DNA of 38,077 bases from the NCBI GenBank assembly GCA_021731625.1, contig JAKFXC010000084.1:1-38077 (forward strand). Reading direction: 5' to 3'. The notes under the pieces are model-generated. The model was not told the DNA's origin. It saw nothing but the letters and a program-made list of their open reading frames with translations, and searched no databases. This document shows, piece after piece, positions 24,501 through 32,400 of the stretch; the first letter of the stretch is position 1; each line of letters opens with the position of its first letter. A program made the translations under genes and the position numbers. The stretch comes from Candidatus Omnitrophota bacterium (GTDB lineage Bacteria > Omnitrophota > Gorgyraeia > Zapsychrales > Fredricksoniimonadaceae).

Positions 24501-27500
24501 ATGAGGCAAACCCTAACCCAGCTCAAGCGATTGATTCATTGGACAAAAATCCGCTCAGCTTGACCGACACAATGTTTATTACGCCTGGCTATAACAATAC
24601 GAATGGCGGAGCTCTGCAGTTTAACGGCAGCACCGCTAAAGCCGTTTCGCAAACATTCACTGGTCCAGCAAATAAGATCACCATTGCGGCCTGGTTTAAG
24701 CAAACCAGCAATGATCGTCAGAAAGTGATTGTGCAGGGCGGCGCCCAGGGAGACTTCTTTTACCGGTTGGAAGTATCGGAGAAAAAGAATAGTAAGAATT
24801 ATCTGCGCGGCGGAGTTGGGGATGGCGGACCGGGCGGTACCTTCGGATGGGATAATAACATTATATTCAGGGAAGATGAAAAGTGCGTGGTTTCGCCGAA
24901 CACCTGGCATTTAGGCGTATTGACCCATGACAATGATTCGAACCAGACGGCCCTTTATCTTGATGGTTTCCCTTGTTTTAAGGCCACAAGCAGTAAAGAT
25001 TTGGCTGTGGCACCGGGCATCACCATAGGTGCATATACAAGTCCGGGATTTAATTTCGCCGGAAGTTTGGATGAGGTGAGGGTCTATAACAAAGCATTGT
25101 CGGATAAAGAGGTTGCCGATTTATATGGACCAGGGACCCCGACCAAGTTCCCGTCGAAGGTTGTCATTCAACCTCCAACGCCCAACCCTTCTAAATTAAA
25201 TGAAAAGGTTGTATTTCCAACCATCCTGCAATCAGAGGATGGCACCCACATGACGGGTACGGTGCAATTTGTGGATTTATCAAATGGGGAAAATAGTGTC
25301 CCTCAATGCGCTGCACTTACGCTACAACCTTTTCCGGACAATCCGGCTGGCACTTTTGATTTTGTGCGGTGCGAAACCACGGGTTTGAGCGCAGGGAAGC
25401 ATAATGTCGTTGCTAAATATAGCGGTGATCCCAAGCATGATAAGTCGGAAAGCCAGCCCGTTGAACAGGTGGTGGAGAATGTGCTTACGCCAACCACAAC
25501 CACCGTAACCAGTTCAGAAAATCCGTCATTTTTCGGTCAGGCCGTTAGGTTCACTGCCACAGTAACCGGCGATTCCCCGACTGGAGTGGTGAAATTTACC
25601 AGGCTCGTATTCCCATTGACCAATTGCGATGCGGTCCCGTTAGTGGGCAATGAAGCCACCTGCACGGTCAATGATTTGAGTGTGACGACAGCTGAAGGGC
25701 ATGCCATCATTGCGGCATATCAGGGGGACCCGAAAAATGGTAAATCTTCCGGTTTGGTGACACAGAAAGTCGATACTGGAGTTGACGCAGCCAAAACAGC
25801 CATTAATCAATATTTTGCCGCTCTATCAAGAGGGGATCAGGCGGGTGCTGCTGTGGCTATTGCCAAATATCAATCTATCTTTGCGACACTCAGCCAAGCC
25901 GACAAAGATACAGTCAATATTCATTACACTCAAGTGGGCATTGCAGCGGGTACGGCGGCAATTGATGAGTACTTTCGTTTACTAGTCAATAAGGCTACTC
26001 CACTGCAGAAACAAAACGCTCTTACTATATATCAATTGATATTCGAAGCACTGGGTGGGTTTATCAATCCACCAACCGCAGACCAACAAATCTTGAACGC
26101 TCATTACAGTCAGGTGGGCATTGCGGCAGGCAAGGCGGCAATCGATGAATACTTCCGCGTACTAGTCAATAAGGCTACTCCAATTGTGATACAAGACGCC
26201 TTGAATCTGTATCAGTCGATACACGCAGTACTGGGTGGGTTTATCAATCCACCAACCGCAGACCAACAAATCTTGAACGCTCATTACAGTCAGGTGGGCA
26301 TTGCGGCAGGCAAGGCGGCAATCGATGAATACTTCCGCGTACTAGTCAATAAGGCTACTCCAATTGTGATACAAGACGCCTTGAATCTGTATCAGTCGAT
26401 ACACGCAGTACTGGGTGGGTTTATCAATCCACCAACCGCAGACCAACAAATCTTGAACGCTCATTACAGTCAGGTGGGCATTGCGGCAGGCATGGCGGCC
26501 ATTGATGAATATTTCCGCTTAATTAGGAGTAACGCTACTCCAATTGTAATTCAGGAAGCCCTTAATCTGTATCAGTCGATACACGCAGTACTGGGTGGGT
26601 TTATCAATCCACCAACAGCTGACCAGAAAATTTTGGACGATTATTTTGAGCTAATAAAGAATGGTGGGAGTGGTGGGAATGCTGGAATTCTGGGTTTATG
26701 GAAATTCGACGAAGTCCCTCAAGATCCAACAAAAGCCGTTGATTCGAAAGGGAACAATTCGCTAAGTTTGTCTGGTGGGGCAGGGTTTACATCTCCTGGT
26801 TACAATAATACGAGTGGCGGAGCTCTGCAGTTAAACGGAACCACCGCTAAAGCAGTGTCTGACAAACTGCAGGTGCGCGTGCCAGACCCAGCCACAGGCA
26901 AAATCACGATTGCCACCTGGTTTAAGCAAACCAGCCAGGGTAATCAGCAGGTGCTTCTGCAAGGCGGTTATCAGGCCACCGAGGATTTTTACTATCGTCT
27001 CGAAGTAAGCGCTATGAAGAATTTACGAGGCGGGGTCGGTGACGGGAATACGTGGGACTTCAATGTTATAACCAAAGAAGGCAGCTGCCCGGTATCACCC
27101 AATACCTGGCATTTAGGCGTAATGACCCATGATAATGCGACTGGAATAACCACCGTTTATCTGGATGACAATCCCAACCCTTGCATTCAAGAAAGAAGCA
27201 CCAAGAACCTGGTTACAACCACAGGGATCACGGTGGGTGCCTTTACCAAGTCGCAAGATTTTAATTTTGCTGGTTTGATGGATGACGTGCAGGTCTATAA
27301 CAAAGTCTTGACTCCCGAGCAAGTGCGACAGCTTTATGGACCAGGAGTTTCCAAAAAGTTCACATCGAGGGTTGTCATTCAACCTCCAACGCCCAACCCT
27401 TCTAAATTAAATCAAAAGGTTGTATTTCCAACCATCCTGGAATCAGAAGATGGCACCCACATGACGGGTACGGTGCAATTTGTGGATTTATCAAATGGGG

Positions 27501-29173
27501 GAAATAGTGTCCCGCAATGCGCTGCACTTACGCTACAACCATTTCCGGACAATCCCGCTGGCACTTTTGATTTTGTCCGCTGCGAAACCACGGGTTTGAG
27601 CGCGGGGAAACATAATGTGGTTGCTAGATATAGCGGTGATGCCAAGCATGATATTTCGGAAAGCTCGCCCGTTGAGCAGGTGGTGGAGAATGTGTCCATC
27701 AAGAAGCAAACCACAACCTCGGTGGGCAGTGTCCCGAATCCTTCAACGGAGGGGCAATCTGTGCAATTCAGCGCCAGTGTAACTTCCGCGAGCGGCTCTA
27801 CGCCCACGGGTGTTTTTGATTTCAGAGACAACACCACAGGTACGCCCGTACTCTTATGTTCAGGCGTTCCTGTGACGGTTGGCATTTGCAACACTTCAAA
27901 TCTACCCCCCGGGGATCGTAAGATCGAGGCCATCTATAAAGGAGACGGCGATCATCTGGAATCCACCCGCATTTTGACGCAGGTTGTTCAACCCAGGATG
28001 ACTCAATCACAAACGCAGTTGAGCAGTTCTGTCGGCCATTCAACCGTCGGCCAGGAAGTGGTATTTAGGGCGCAGGTGACGGGTAATGGGCCAACTGACC
28101 ACGTGAAGTTTTTTGCAAATAAAACCCTTCGTTCCGGTGGCTCTGTCATTGCCGGTTGTGGTTCGGTGCCATTGATAAATGGAATAAGTGAATGTAAAAC
28201 CAAGCAATTGGCGTCAGGTGGCTATTTTATCTCTGCTGGTTACATCGGCGATTCAAAGAATACACCTTCACAGAGTGATGGAGCCACTATACTAAGCGTT
28301 GTGGAGCCAAGGAGCATAGGCCGATGGCAGTTTGACGCAGCTGACCCAACCAAAGATACCGGTGGCAATTTTCCAAGTTCTCCAGTCACATTAAGTCCGC
28401 AGGGGGCACAGTTTGCCTCTGACTCAGGCAAGGGAGTGGTCAATCTGAATGGACAAAACGGGAAATTGACAGCCAATCTGCCTGGCCCCAAGTTCACCAT
28501 GACTATTGGCGCCTGGTTTAAGCAAACCGTCCAAGACGGTCATCAGCAGGTCATCCTGCAGGGAGGCACTCAACCCGGTCAGGATTTTTATTACCGTTTG
28601 GAAGTATCAGGAGATAACAATCTACGCGGAGGTGTTGGTAACGGCACGCAGTGGGATTGGAACTTAATCCAACGAGAAGGTTGCGCTGTAACGCCCAATG
28701 TTTGGCACAAGGGTGTGCTGATTTATACAGAGAATAGTGGAGCTGTGGAGCTTTACTTAGATGACGTGCTGTGTTATAAGGCGACGCAAAATTCTGCGGT
28801 GCGCTTAGCCTCAGCACCTGGGATCACGATTGGCGCTTTCACCAGTCCGGGTCCATACAACTTCGCCGGCAGCATAGATGAAGTGCGCGTGGTTGATTTT
28901 ATTAACCCTAAACTAGAACCAGAGATCACGTCACTAACCAGTTCCTTAAATCCTTCTGCGGTAGCTGAGACTATTGCCATTACGGCACGGGTTGACTTTG
29001 CCGAGGGTGGGACCGTTAATTTCTATAATGATCAGTGTGCCGCCGTGCCCGTTCCGGAGGATGGTTTTGCTTCCTGTAAAATAAAATATAATTCCGCAGG
29101 GAATTATTCTGTAAATGCCACATATTCAGGAAGGCCAAACGGAACCTTCGGACTTACTCAGAAAGTGCAGTAA
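21536..29173 (+). CDS. Giant secreted subtilisin-like (S8) multidomain protein 1
   Basis: The start at 21536 (GGGAG just upstream) gives 2545 residues beginning with a signal peptide (MKRTTLGLVGLTIFVGMLTF). Starts at 21437 or 21395 would bury it. After a prodomain (VPGEIIVKIK near 71) comes an S8 domain (about 211-542) with Asp243 (VIDSGVD), His298 (GHGTH), the AAGN oxyanion Asn and Ser479 (GTSMAAPHVAG), so it should be active. Then follow an Ig/FlgD-like module (545-645), a propeller-like region (650-980), LamG 1 (981-1199), two Ig-like domains (1205-1412), helical 60-residue repeats (1416-1706), LamG 2 (1716-1936), three Ig-like domains (1942-2255), LamG 3 (2257-2457) and a final Ig-like domain. 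Ig-like units carry paired cysteines suited to extracytoplasmic disulfides. There is no LPXTG, PEP-CTERM or visible type IX sorting tail. LamG and Ig modules suggest glycan or cell-surface binding. Confidence 0.88.
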   Translation: MKRTTLGLVGLTIFVGMLTFDVTSNSYAVEGTSELSRPSLLSTIKARGRDAFMDNSQQSLQANAVKEQNVVPGEIIVKIKSDSNLSVDQLASNPKQMAATINNASPEMRAFSQKYKITGVNRIFKVGNQTNQGAMMRRMARRGNRINQARAIDLSQYVKIKLNSAAKMSEVLRDCGQVPAFDQCQANYIQKSVFTANDEYFGKSGAFGQPYSNLWGLDKIQAPLAWDLGDSGQGKDIVVAVIDSGVDSAHPDIAANIWKNASEVEKNGIDDDQNFHMDDTEGWNFIGNNNNTQDDFGHGTHIAGTIAAVANNGIGIIGVAPKSKIMSVKVLDANGSGTTDGVAAGIQYAVDNGADVINLSLGCDFCPSNPIEEDLVRYAHKEGVVVVFAAGNTNRNVGYRSPQNMTDSKPIVAAASTQQDKRAFFSDFGLTIDVAAPGGGTPGIIFDVLSLRSSTCNKDFICPDVLRVGTQYLRLAGTSMAAPHVAGAAAVILSRHPNSDFSVEDVAQAIKISADQVFNPQTDLLDVGRLNVAKAANVNSVLRASISSPKQSEIWNSASEAEFSIVGTASGPDFKSYQLFYSTVANLSNWLPIDQPVMTPVNNGVLGTLKSGLYPNGLIRIKLEASTFGGQKFTAQTQIVHTPSVTKMTDNAAQELQPAISGNRVVRVFFKGYNLVNKAQYDIVLYDLVTKTEKIIQLDALLEQNADLPHPVVIFGDNIAWIDSISNNRRVLHVFNSQTEHKRIALPNQAPVGSLSIAENYIVLEQFGYVYLYDLRQGTLKQLSGGDDFDINPTISHDKVAWIRIQGGYDLIHFDVTSGAAQTLLRGIDYLDVLPTLSMSENHIGWLDTKVQINLYEIGTTAPQVIVSAPAEPRDLKISGNTVLWADVRRGPAVILSNPFDPLRAVQVRFKDIYTYDLVSRQVRSIGFNSDVATINVPFYHDVNTVIFPSPDISGDKIVWADYRSGDGDIYVYKDSTVPDGLLASWKFNEANPNPAQAIDSLDKNPLSLTDTMFITPGYNNTNGGALQFNGSTAKAVSQTFTGPANKITIAAWFKQTSNDRQKVIVQGGAQGDFFYRLEVSEKKNSKNYLRGGVGDGGPGGTFGWDNNIIFREDEKCVVSPNTWHLGVLTHDNDSNQTALYLDGFPCFKATSSKDLAVAPGITIGAYTSPGFNFAGSLDEVRVYNKALSDKEVADLYGPGTPTKFPSKVVIQPPTPNPSKLNEKVVFPTILQSEDGTHMTGTVQFVDLSNGENSVPQCAALTLQPFPDNPAGTFDFVRCETTGLSAGKHNVVAKYSGDPKHDKSESQPVEQVVENVLTPTTTTVTSSENPSFFGQAVRFTATVTGDSPTGVVKFTRLVFPLTNCDAVPLVGNEATCTVNDLSVTTAEGHAIIAAYQGDPKNGKSSGLVTQKVDTGVDAAKTAINQYFAALSRGDQAGAAVAIAKYQSIFATLSQADKDTVNIHYTQVGIAAGTAAIDEYFRLLVNKATPLQKQNALTIYQLIFEALGGFINPPTADQQILNAHYSQVGIAAGKAAIDEYFRVLVNKATPIVIQDALNLYQSIHAVLGGFINPPTADQQILNAHYSQVGIAAGKAAIDEYFRVLVNKATPIVIQDALNLYQSIHAVLGGFINPPTADQQILNAHYSQVGIAAGMAAIDEYFRLIRSNATPIVIQEALNLYQSIHAVLGGFINPPTADQKILDDYFELIKNGGSGGNAGILGLWKFDEVPQDPTKAVDSKGNNSLSLSGGAGFTSPGYNNTSGGALQLNGTTAKAVSDKLQVRVPDPATGKITIATWFKQTSQGNQQVLLQGGYQATEDFYYRLEVSAMKNLRGGVGDGNTWDFNVITKEGSCPVSPNTWHLGVMTHDNATGITTVYLDDNPNPCIQERSTKNLVTTTGITVGAFTKSQDFNFAGLMDDVQVYNKVLTPEQVRQLYGPGVSKKFTSRVVIQPPTPNPSKLNQKVVFPTILESEDGTHMTGTVQFVDLSNGGNSVPQCAALTLQPFPDNPAGTFDFVRCETTGLSAGKHNVVARYSGDAKHDISESSPVEQVVENVSIKKQTTTSVGSVPNPSTEGQSVQFSASVTSASGSTPTGVFDFRDNTTGTPVLLCSGVPVTVGICNTSNLPPGDRKIEAIYKGDGDHLESTRILTQVVQPRMTQSQTQLSSSVGHSTVGQEVVFRAQVTGNGPTDHVKFFANKTLRSGGSVIAGCGSVPLINGISECKTKQLASGGYFISAGYIGDSKNTPSQSDGATILSVVEPRSIGRWQFDAADPTKDTGGNFPSSPVTLSPQGAQFASDSGKGVVNLNGQNGKLTANLPGPKFTMTIGAWFKQTVQDGHQQVILQGGTQPGQDFYYRLEVSGDNNLRGGVGNGTQWDWNLIQREGCAVTPNVWHKGVLIYTENSGAVELYLDDVLCYKATQNSAVRLASAPGITIGAFTSPGPYNFAGSIDEVRVVDFINPKLEPEITSLTSSLNPSAVAETIAITARVDFAEGGTVNFYNDQCAAVPVPEDGFASCKIKYNSAGNYSVNATYSGRPNGTFGLTQKVQ
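25160..25483 (+). repeat. 324-bp Ig-like segment, copy A (mate at 27371-27694)
   Basis: This segment inside protease 1 aligns without gaps to 27371-27694, differing at only about 6 percent of positions by eye. It encodes an Ig-like domain beginning VVIQPPTPNPSKLN. The much closer match than between the flanking LamG domains implies recent duplication or gene conversion. Confidence 0.85.
25934..26653 (+). repeat. Four 180-bp tandem repeats in protease 1
   Basis: Units of 180 bp (60 residues) start at 25934, 26114, 26294 and 26474. Units 2 and 3 are identical at every base; units 1 and 4 are diverged at their outer parts. Each unit reads roughly VGIAAGKAAIDEYFRVLVNK, a linker, a second helix (ALNLYQSIHAVLGGF) and INPPTADQQILNAHYSQ. 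A shorter diverged unit precedes them (from about 25781). They are predicted helical. Confidence 0.93.
27371..27694 (+). repeat. 324-bp Ig-like segment, copy B (mate at 25160-25483)
   Basis: This is the second copy of the Ig-like segment, again placed directly after a LamG domain, so LamG plus this Ig-like domain seems to be the duplicated unit. Most differences are silent or conservative. Confidence 0.85.
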
Positions 29174-29188
29174 AAGAGCGGAGCTCTT
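29174..29188. other. Short hairpin at the end of protease gene 1
   Basis: AAGAGC-GGA-GCTCTT starts right after the stop codon. The stem is only six pairs and no T-run follows, so termination here is doubtful and read-through into the next gene is possible. Confidence 0.4.
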
Positions 29189-29225
29189 AAGATTAAGTTC
29201 AAGTCAGGGAAATATCTCCCGAGGC

Positions 29226-29290
29226 GACCTGTAAAAAATATTATTTCCTAGTGGATTGTTTGTAAGCCGCTGATATTATTAAGCTAATAC
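29226..29290 (+). promoter_or_regulatory. Conserved intergenic block upstream of protease 2 (copy 1)
   Basis: About 65 bp from ACCTGTAAA to AAGCTAAT match 37016-37080 at roughly three quarters of positions. Shared cores are AATATTATTTC, TTGTAA and ATTAAGCTAAT. It lies in the gap between the two giant genes and probably holds their promoter: TATTAT preceded by TGA is one -10 candidate. The rest of the gap, 29189-29225, shows nothing clear. Confidence 0.5.
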
Positions 29291-29298
29291 AAAATTAC

Positions 29299-29439
29299 AT
29301 GACAAATGCTCTCGACAACAATAAGTTTTTCCCGCCGTCCATATTAAATTTCTTATTCTTCCGTTTGTTTTGGCTTCTTTTACCTTCAATCGTACTCAAA
29401 ATTAACCCAATTACCGAGCCAGAAAAGGAAATTAAATGA
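29299..29439 (+). CDS. Possible 46-residue hydrophobic protein overlapping protease 2 start
   Basis: An ORF missed by the track starts at the ATG at 29299 and ends in an ATGA overlap with the protease 2 start codon (29436). The product begins MTNALDNNKFFPPSILNFLF, has one membrane-length hydrophobic stretch rich in Phe/Leu and ends with charged ITEPEKEIK. The overlap geometry fits translational coupling and mirrors the microprotein-before-protease layout, but the sequence is not like the VFTCWYVGKPDL family. No ribosome binding site is visible before it. It could be chance in AT-rich leader DNA. Confidence 0.33.
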   Translation: MTNALDNNKFFPPSILNFLFFRLFWLLLPSIVLKINPITEPEKEIK

Positions 29440-32400
29440 AAAAGAATAAGCTGCATTTTCTGCCATTTTTCCTTACCTTTTTCGCTTTGCTTTTTACCGG
29501 TCCAAAGCCCACCCTGGCTGTGCTTGATCTCACGAATCCTTCCCCGTCACCGTCCCAAGCACTTCAGTCTAATAAAAATTCGGTTAATAGCATCCAAGAT
29601 CTAGAAGCTGCGGCCAGCAATCGCCAATCTTGCGTTCCCGGTCAAATATTGGTTAAATTCAAAAATAATATTGAGATAAGTGGTGAGGCATTGTTGCAGA
29701 ACCCACAAGCGAATATTGATCCGTCGCTAAAGAAGACGGCTAACTATATGGGGAGGCACAGGGCCCGTCTAAAGGGTGTAATGAATCGGGGCAAAAGGAG
29801 AACATCAGAAGTTAAAAACGAGCTGGTACAGAAATATCAAAAGATGAGAACGCAAAATAAAAGAAAAGCCGCCCGCATGCCAAAAAATGTGCAAGGGCCG
29901 GACCTTAATGTTGTTAATTGGTACATGATGGAGGTACCTGAGACGGACAGAACCGCGGTAGAAAAGGAATTGCGTGACGATCCAAATGTTGAAACGTTTG
30001 GATGTAACAACATTGTAAGAGTAAAAAGTTTTCCTCAAGATGCTCCCAACGACCCCTTTTTTAGCAGATCAAATTCCTGGGGTCAGGGTTACCCGGATAT
30101 GTGGGCTTTGCAGACTATTAAAGCTCCTGAAGCCTGGAAAATTTCGCAAGGAGAAGGGAGTGTTGTTGCGGTTGTCGATACAGGAGTTGATTATTCGCAT
30201 ATCGACATTTCTGCCAATATATGGAATAACACCAAGGAAACAGATGGTAATAAAATTGATGATGATGGCAATGGCTTTACTGACGATGTGAGGGGATGGG
30301 ACTTTATAGGTGGTTCTTATCTTAATCCGAGTCAATCCAATAATCCTTTCGATGTGAACGGACACGGAACACACGTGGCAGGAATCATTGCTGCGGTTGG
30401 AGACAACAATAGAGGAATCATTGGAGTTGCGCCAAAAGCAAAGATTATGCCAGTTCGTGCGCTTGATGGCAATGGCTACGGTTCTATGTATAGTTTAGCC
30501 CAATCCATGATTTATGCGGTTCAAAACGGAGCGGATGTTATCAATAATAGTTGGGGGTTTGGTTTTTCCCCCTCCATGTCCATGATCGAAGATACCGTTC
30601 GATATGCCTACAGCATGGGTGTGGTGACCGTTTTTGCGGCTGGTAATGAAGACCATAATGTAGGATATACCAGTCCAGTAAATATGACCGACTCAAAACC
30701 TATCGTTGTCGCTGCCAGTTCCCAAAATGACGATAAAGTATCATTTTCTAATTTCGGGTCTCTGGTGGATGTTGCAGCACCGGGAGGAAGCAATCAAGTG
30801 GGGACTGATGTATACTCGGTATACAATATACTTTCCTTGAAGGCGAGTGTTTGTAACACCGGAACTGCTTGTCCAACGAAATTATTAGTCGGAAGTAACG
30901 AAAATTTACTTCGTTTAGCTGGTACATCCATGTCAGCTCCTTTTGTATCTGGGGTCGCAGCGGCTATTCTCACTAAAAATCCTGAATTTTCAAATGAAGA
31001 TGTGCGCCAGGCCATCAAAATATCCAGCGACAAGGTCTTTAATCCACAGACAGACAAGTTTGAGTTTGGACGGTTGAATTTCGAAGAAGCCCTGAAGGTT
31101 GATTCTGTTTTAACGGCAACCATTAAATCACCCCGCCAATCAGACATATGGAATTCCCATTCTGATCCTGAATTCAAAATTATAGGAAGTGCCGAAGGAC
31201 CAAATTTTGCAAGTTATCAACTTTTTTATTCCACTTTATCTACGCCTTTAACTTGGATGCCTTTGACTTCTGTTGTTTTAACTCCAGTGCATGATGGAGT
31301 GCTTGGTGTTTTAAGGAGTGACTCGTTCTCCAGTATCGATGTTTTAAAAATAAAACTTGTTGCGACGACCTCTCAAGGAGTAGAGTTTCAGGCCACTTCT
31401 CAAATTTCCATCATGCCTCACGTGCGTCGAATAACGTCTACTGCGCTAACTGAGGAATTTTTTGCAATTTCAGGAAAACGAATAGCCGTAACGAGGAGAG
31501 CAAATTCTGACCTCATTTATGCATTATTTGATATTTTGGTACAAGATATGGATTCAAAAACAGAAACTCCAATACAAAAGAATGTGTATCTGGCCTTGGA
31601 TCATACAAAACCTTTATTGGATTTGATTCCACTAGCTCCTATTTTAGAGGGAAATAACCTTGTCTGGGTAGATCGCAAAGAAAAGTCTTTTTTTACTCCG
31701 TTTTTTTTAAATATATATAATTTAACAACTAATTTACATAAAATCGTAACACTTCCAAATCCAAGGCCGGGTACTCTAGGCGGTTCTGTTTATTCGCAGC
31801 TTTCCATTTCCGGTAATTGGATAGCTTTAAATATTTTTAATCAGGTTTACTTATACGATATTAAGAATGATGCTTTGACGAGAATTCTGACCGGTAGTAT
31901 ATACCCAGTAGATTCTCCGGTTGTGTCTGACGGTAAGGTTGTATATGCAGCTCGTCTAGATGATGTCGGCAATGGAGGTATTGTGCTTTACGATATTTCC
32001 ACTAAGGAGAAAAAAACTCTTGTTGCTTTTCCCCCCGACAGTGCCCACCTCTTGATATTGTTCTCAAATAATAAAGTGGCATGGGTAGATGATCAGAATC
32101 AACTACTATATTACGATTTGGAAACTGGCCAAGGTCCTACGGTCATCCTTAATTCACCCTCATATCTGGCATCTGCTGAAATTTCTGGCGACATGGTAGC
32201 ATGGTCCGATAGTCGCAGAGGAGTAGGCTATGATCTCAATTATGGTGTGTACGGATTTTTTTATGACATATATACTTATGATTTTAACACCAAGCAGCAA
32301 AGGCGCGTTGGTCTTAACTCGGATATAACAACTATTTTTCCTCCTCTTCATATTTCAGATGGTCGTATCGCTTGGATTGATTATCGCACAGGCAGCGGTG

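Noticed and set aside
25934-26653. CRISPR-like array
   Set aside because: The repeats are 180 bp, directly adjacent and in frame. They are protein-coding tandem repeats without spacers.
29080-29173. Sortase, PEP-CTERM or type IX sorting signal at the end of protease 1
   Set aside because: The protein ends in an ordinary Ig-like strand (GLTQKVQ). No LPXTG, no hydrophobic tail and no basic C-terminus. The same holds for protease 2.
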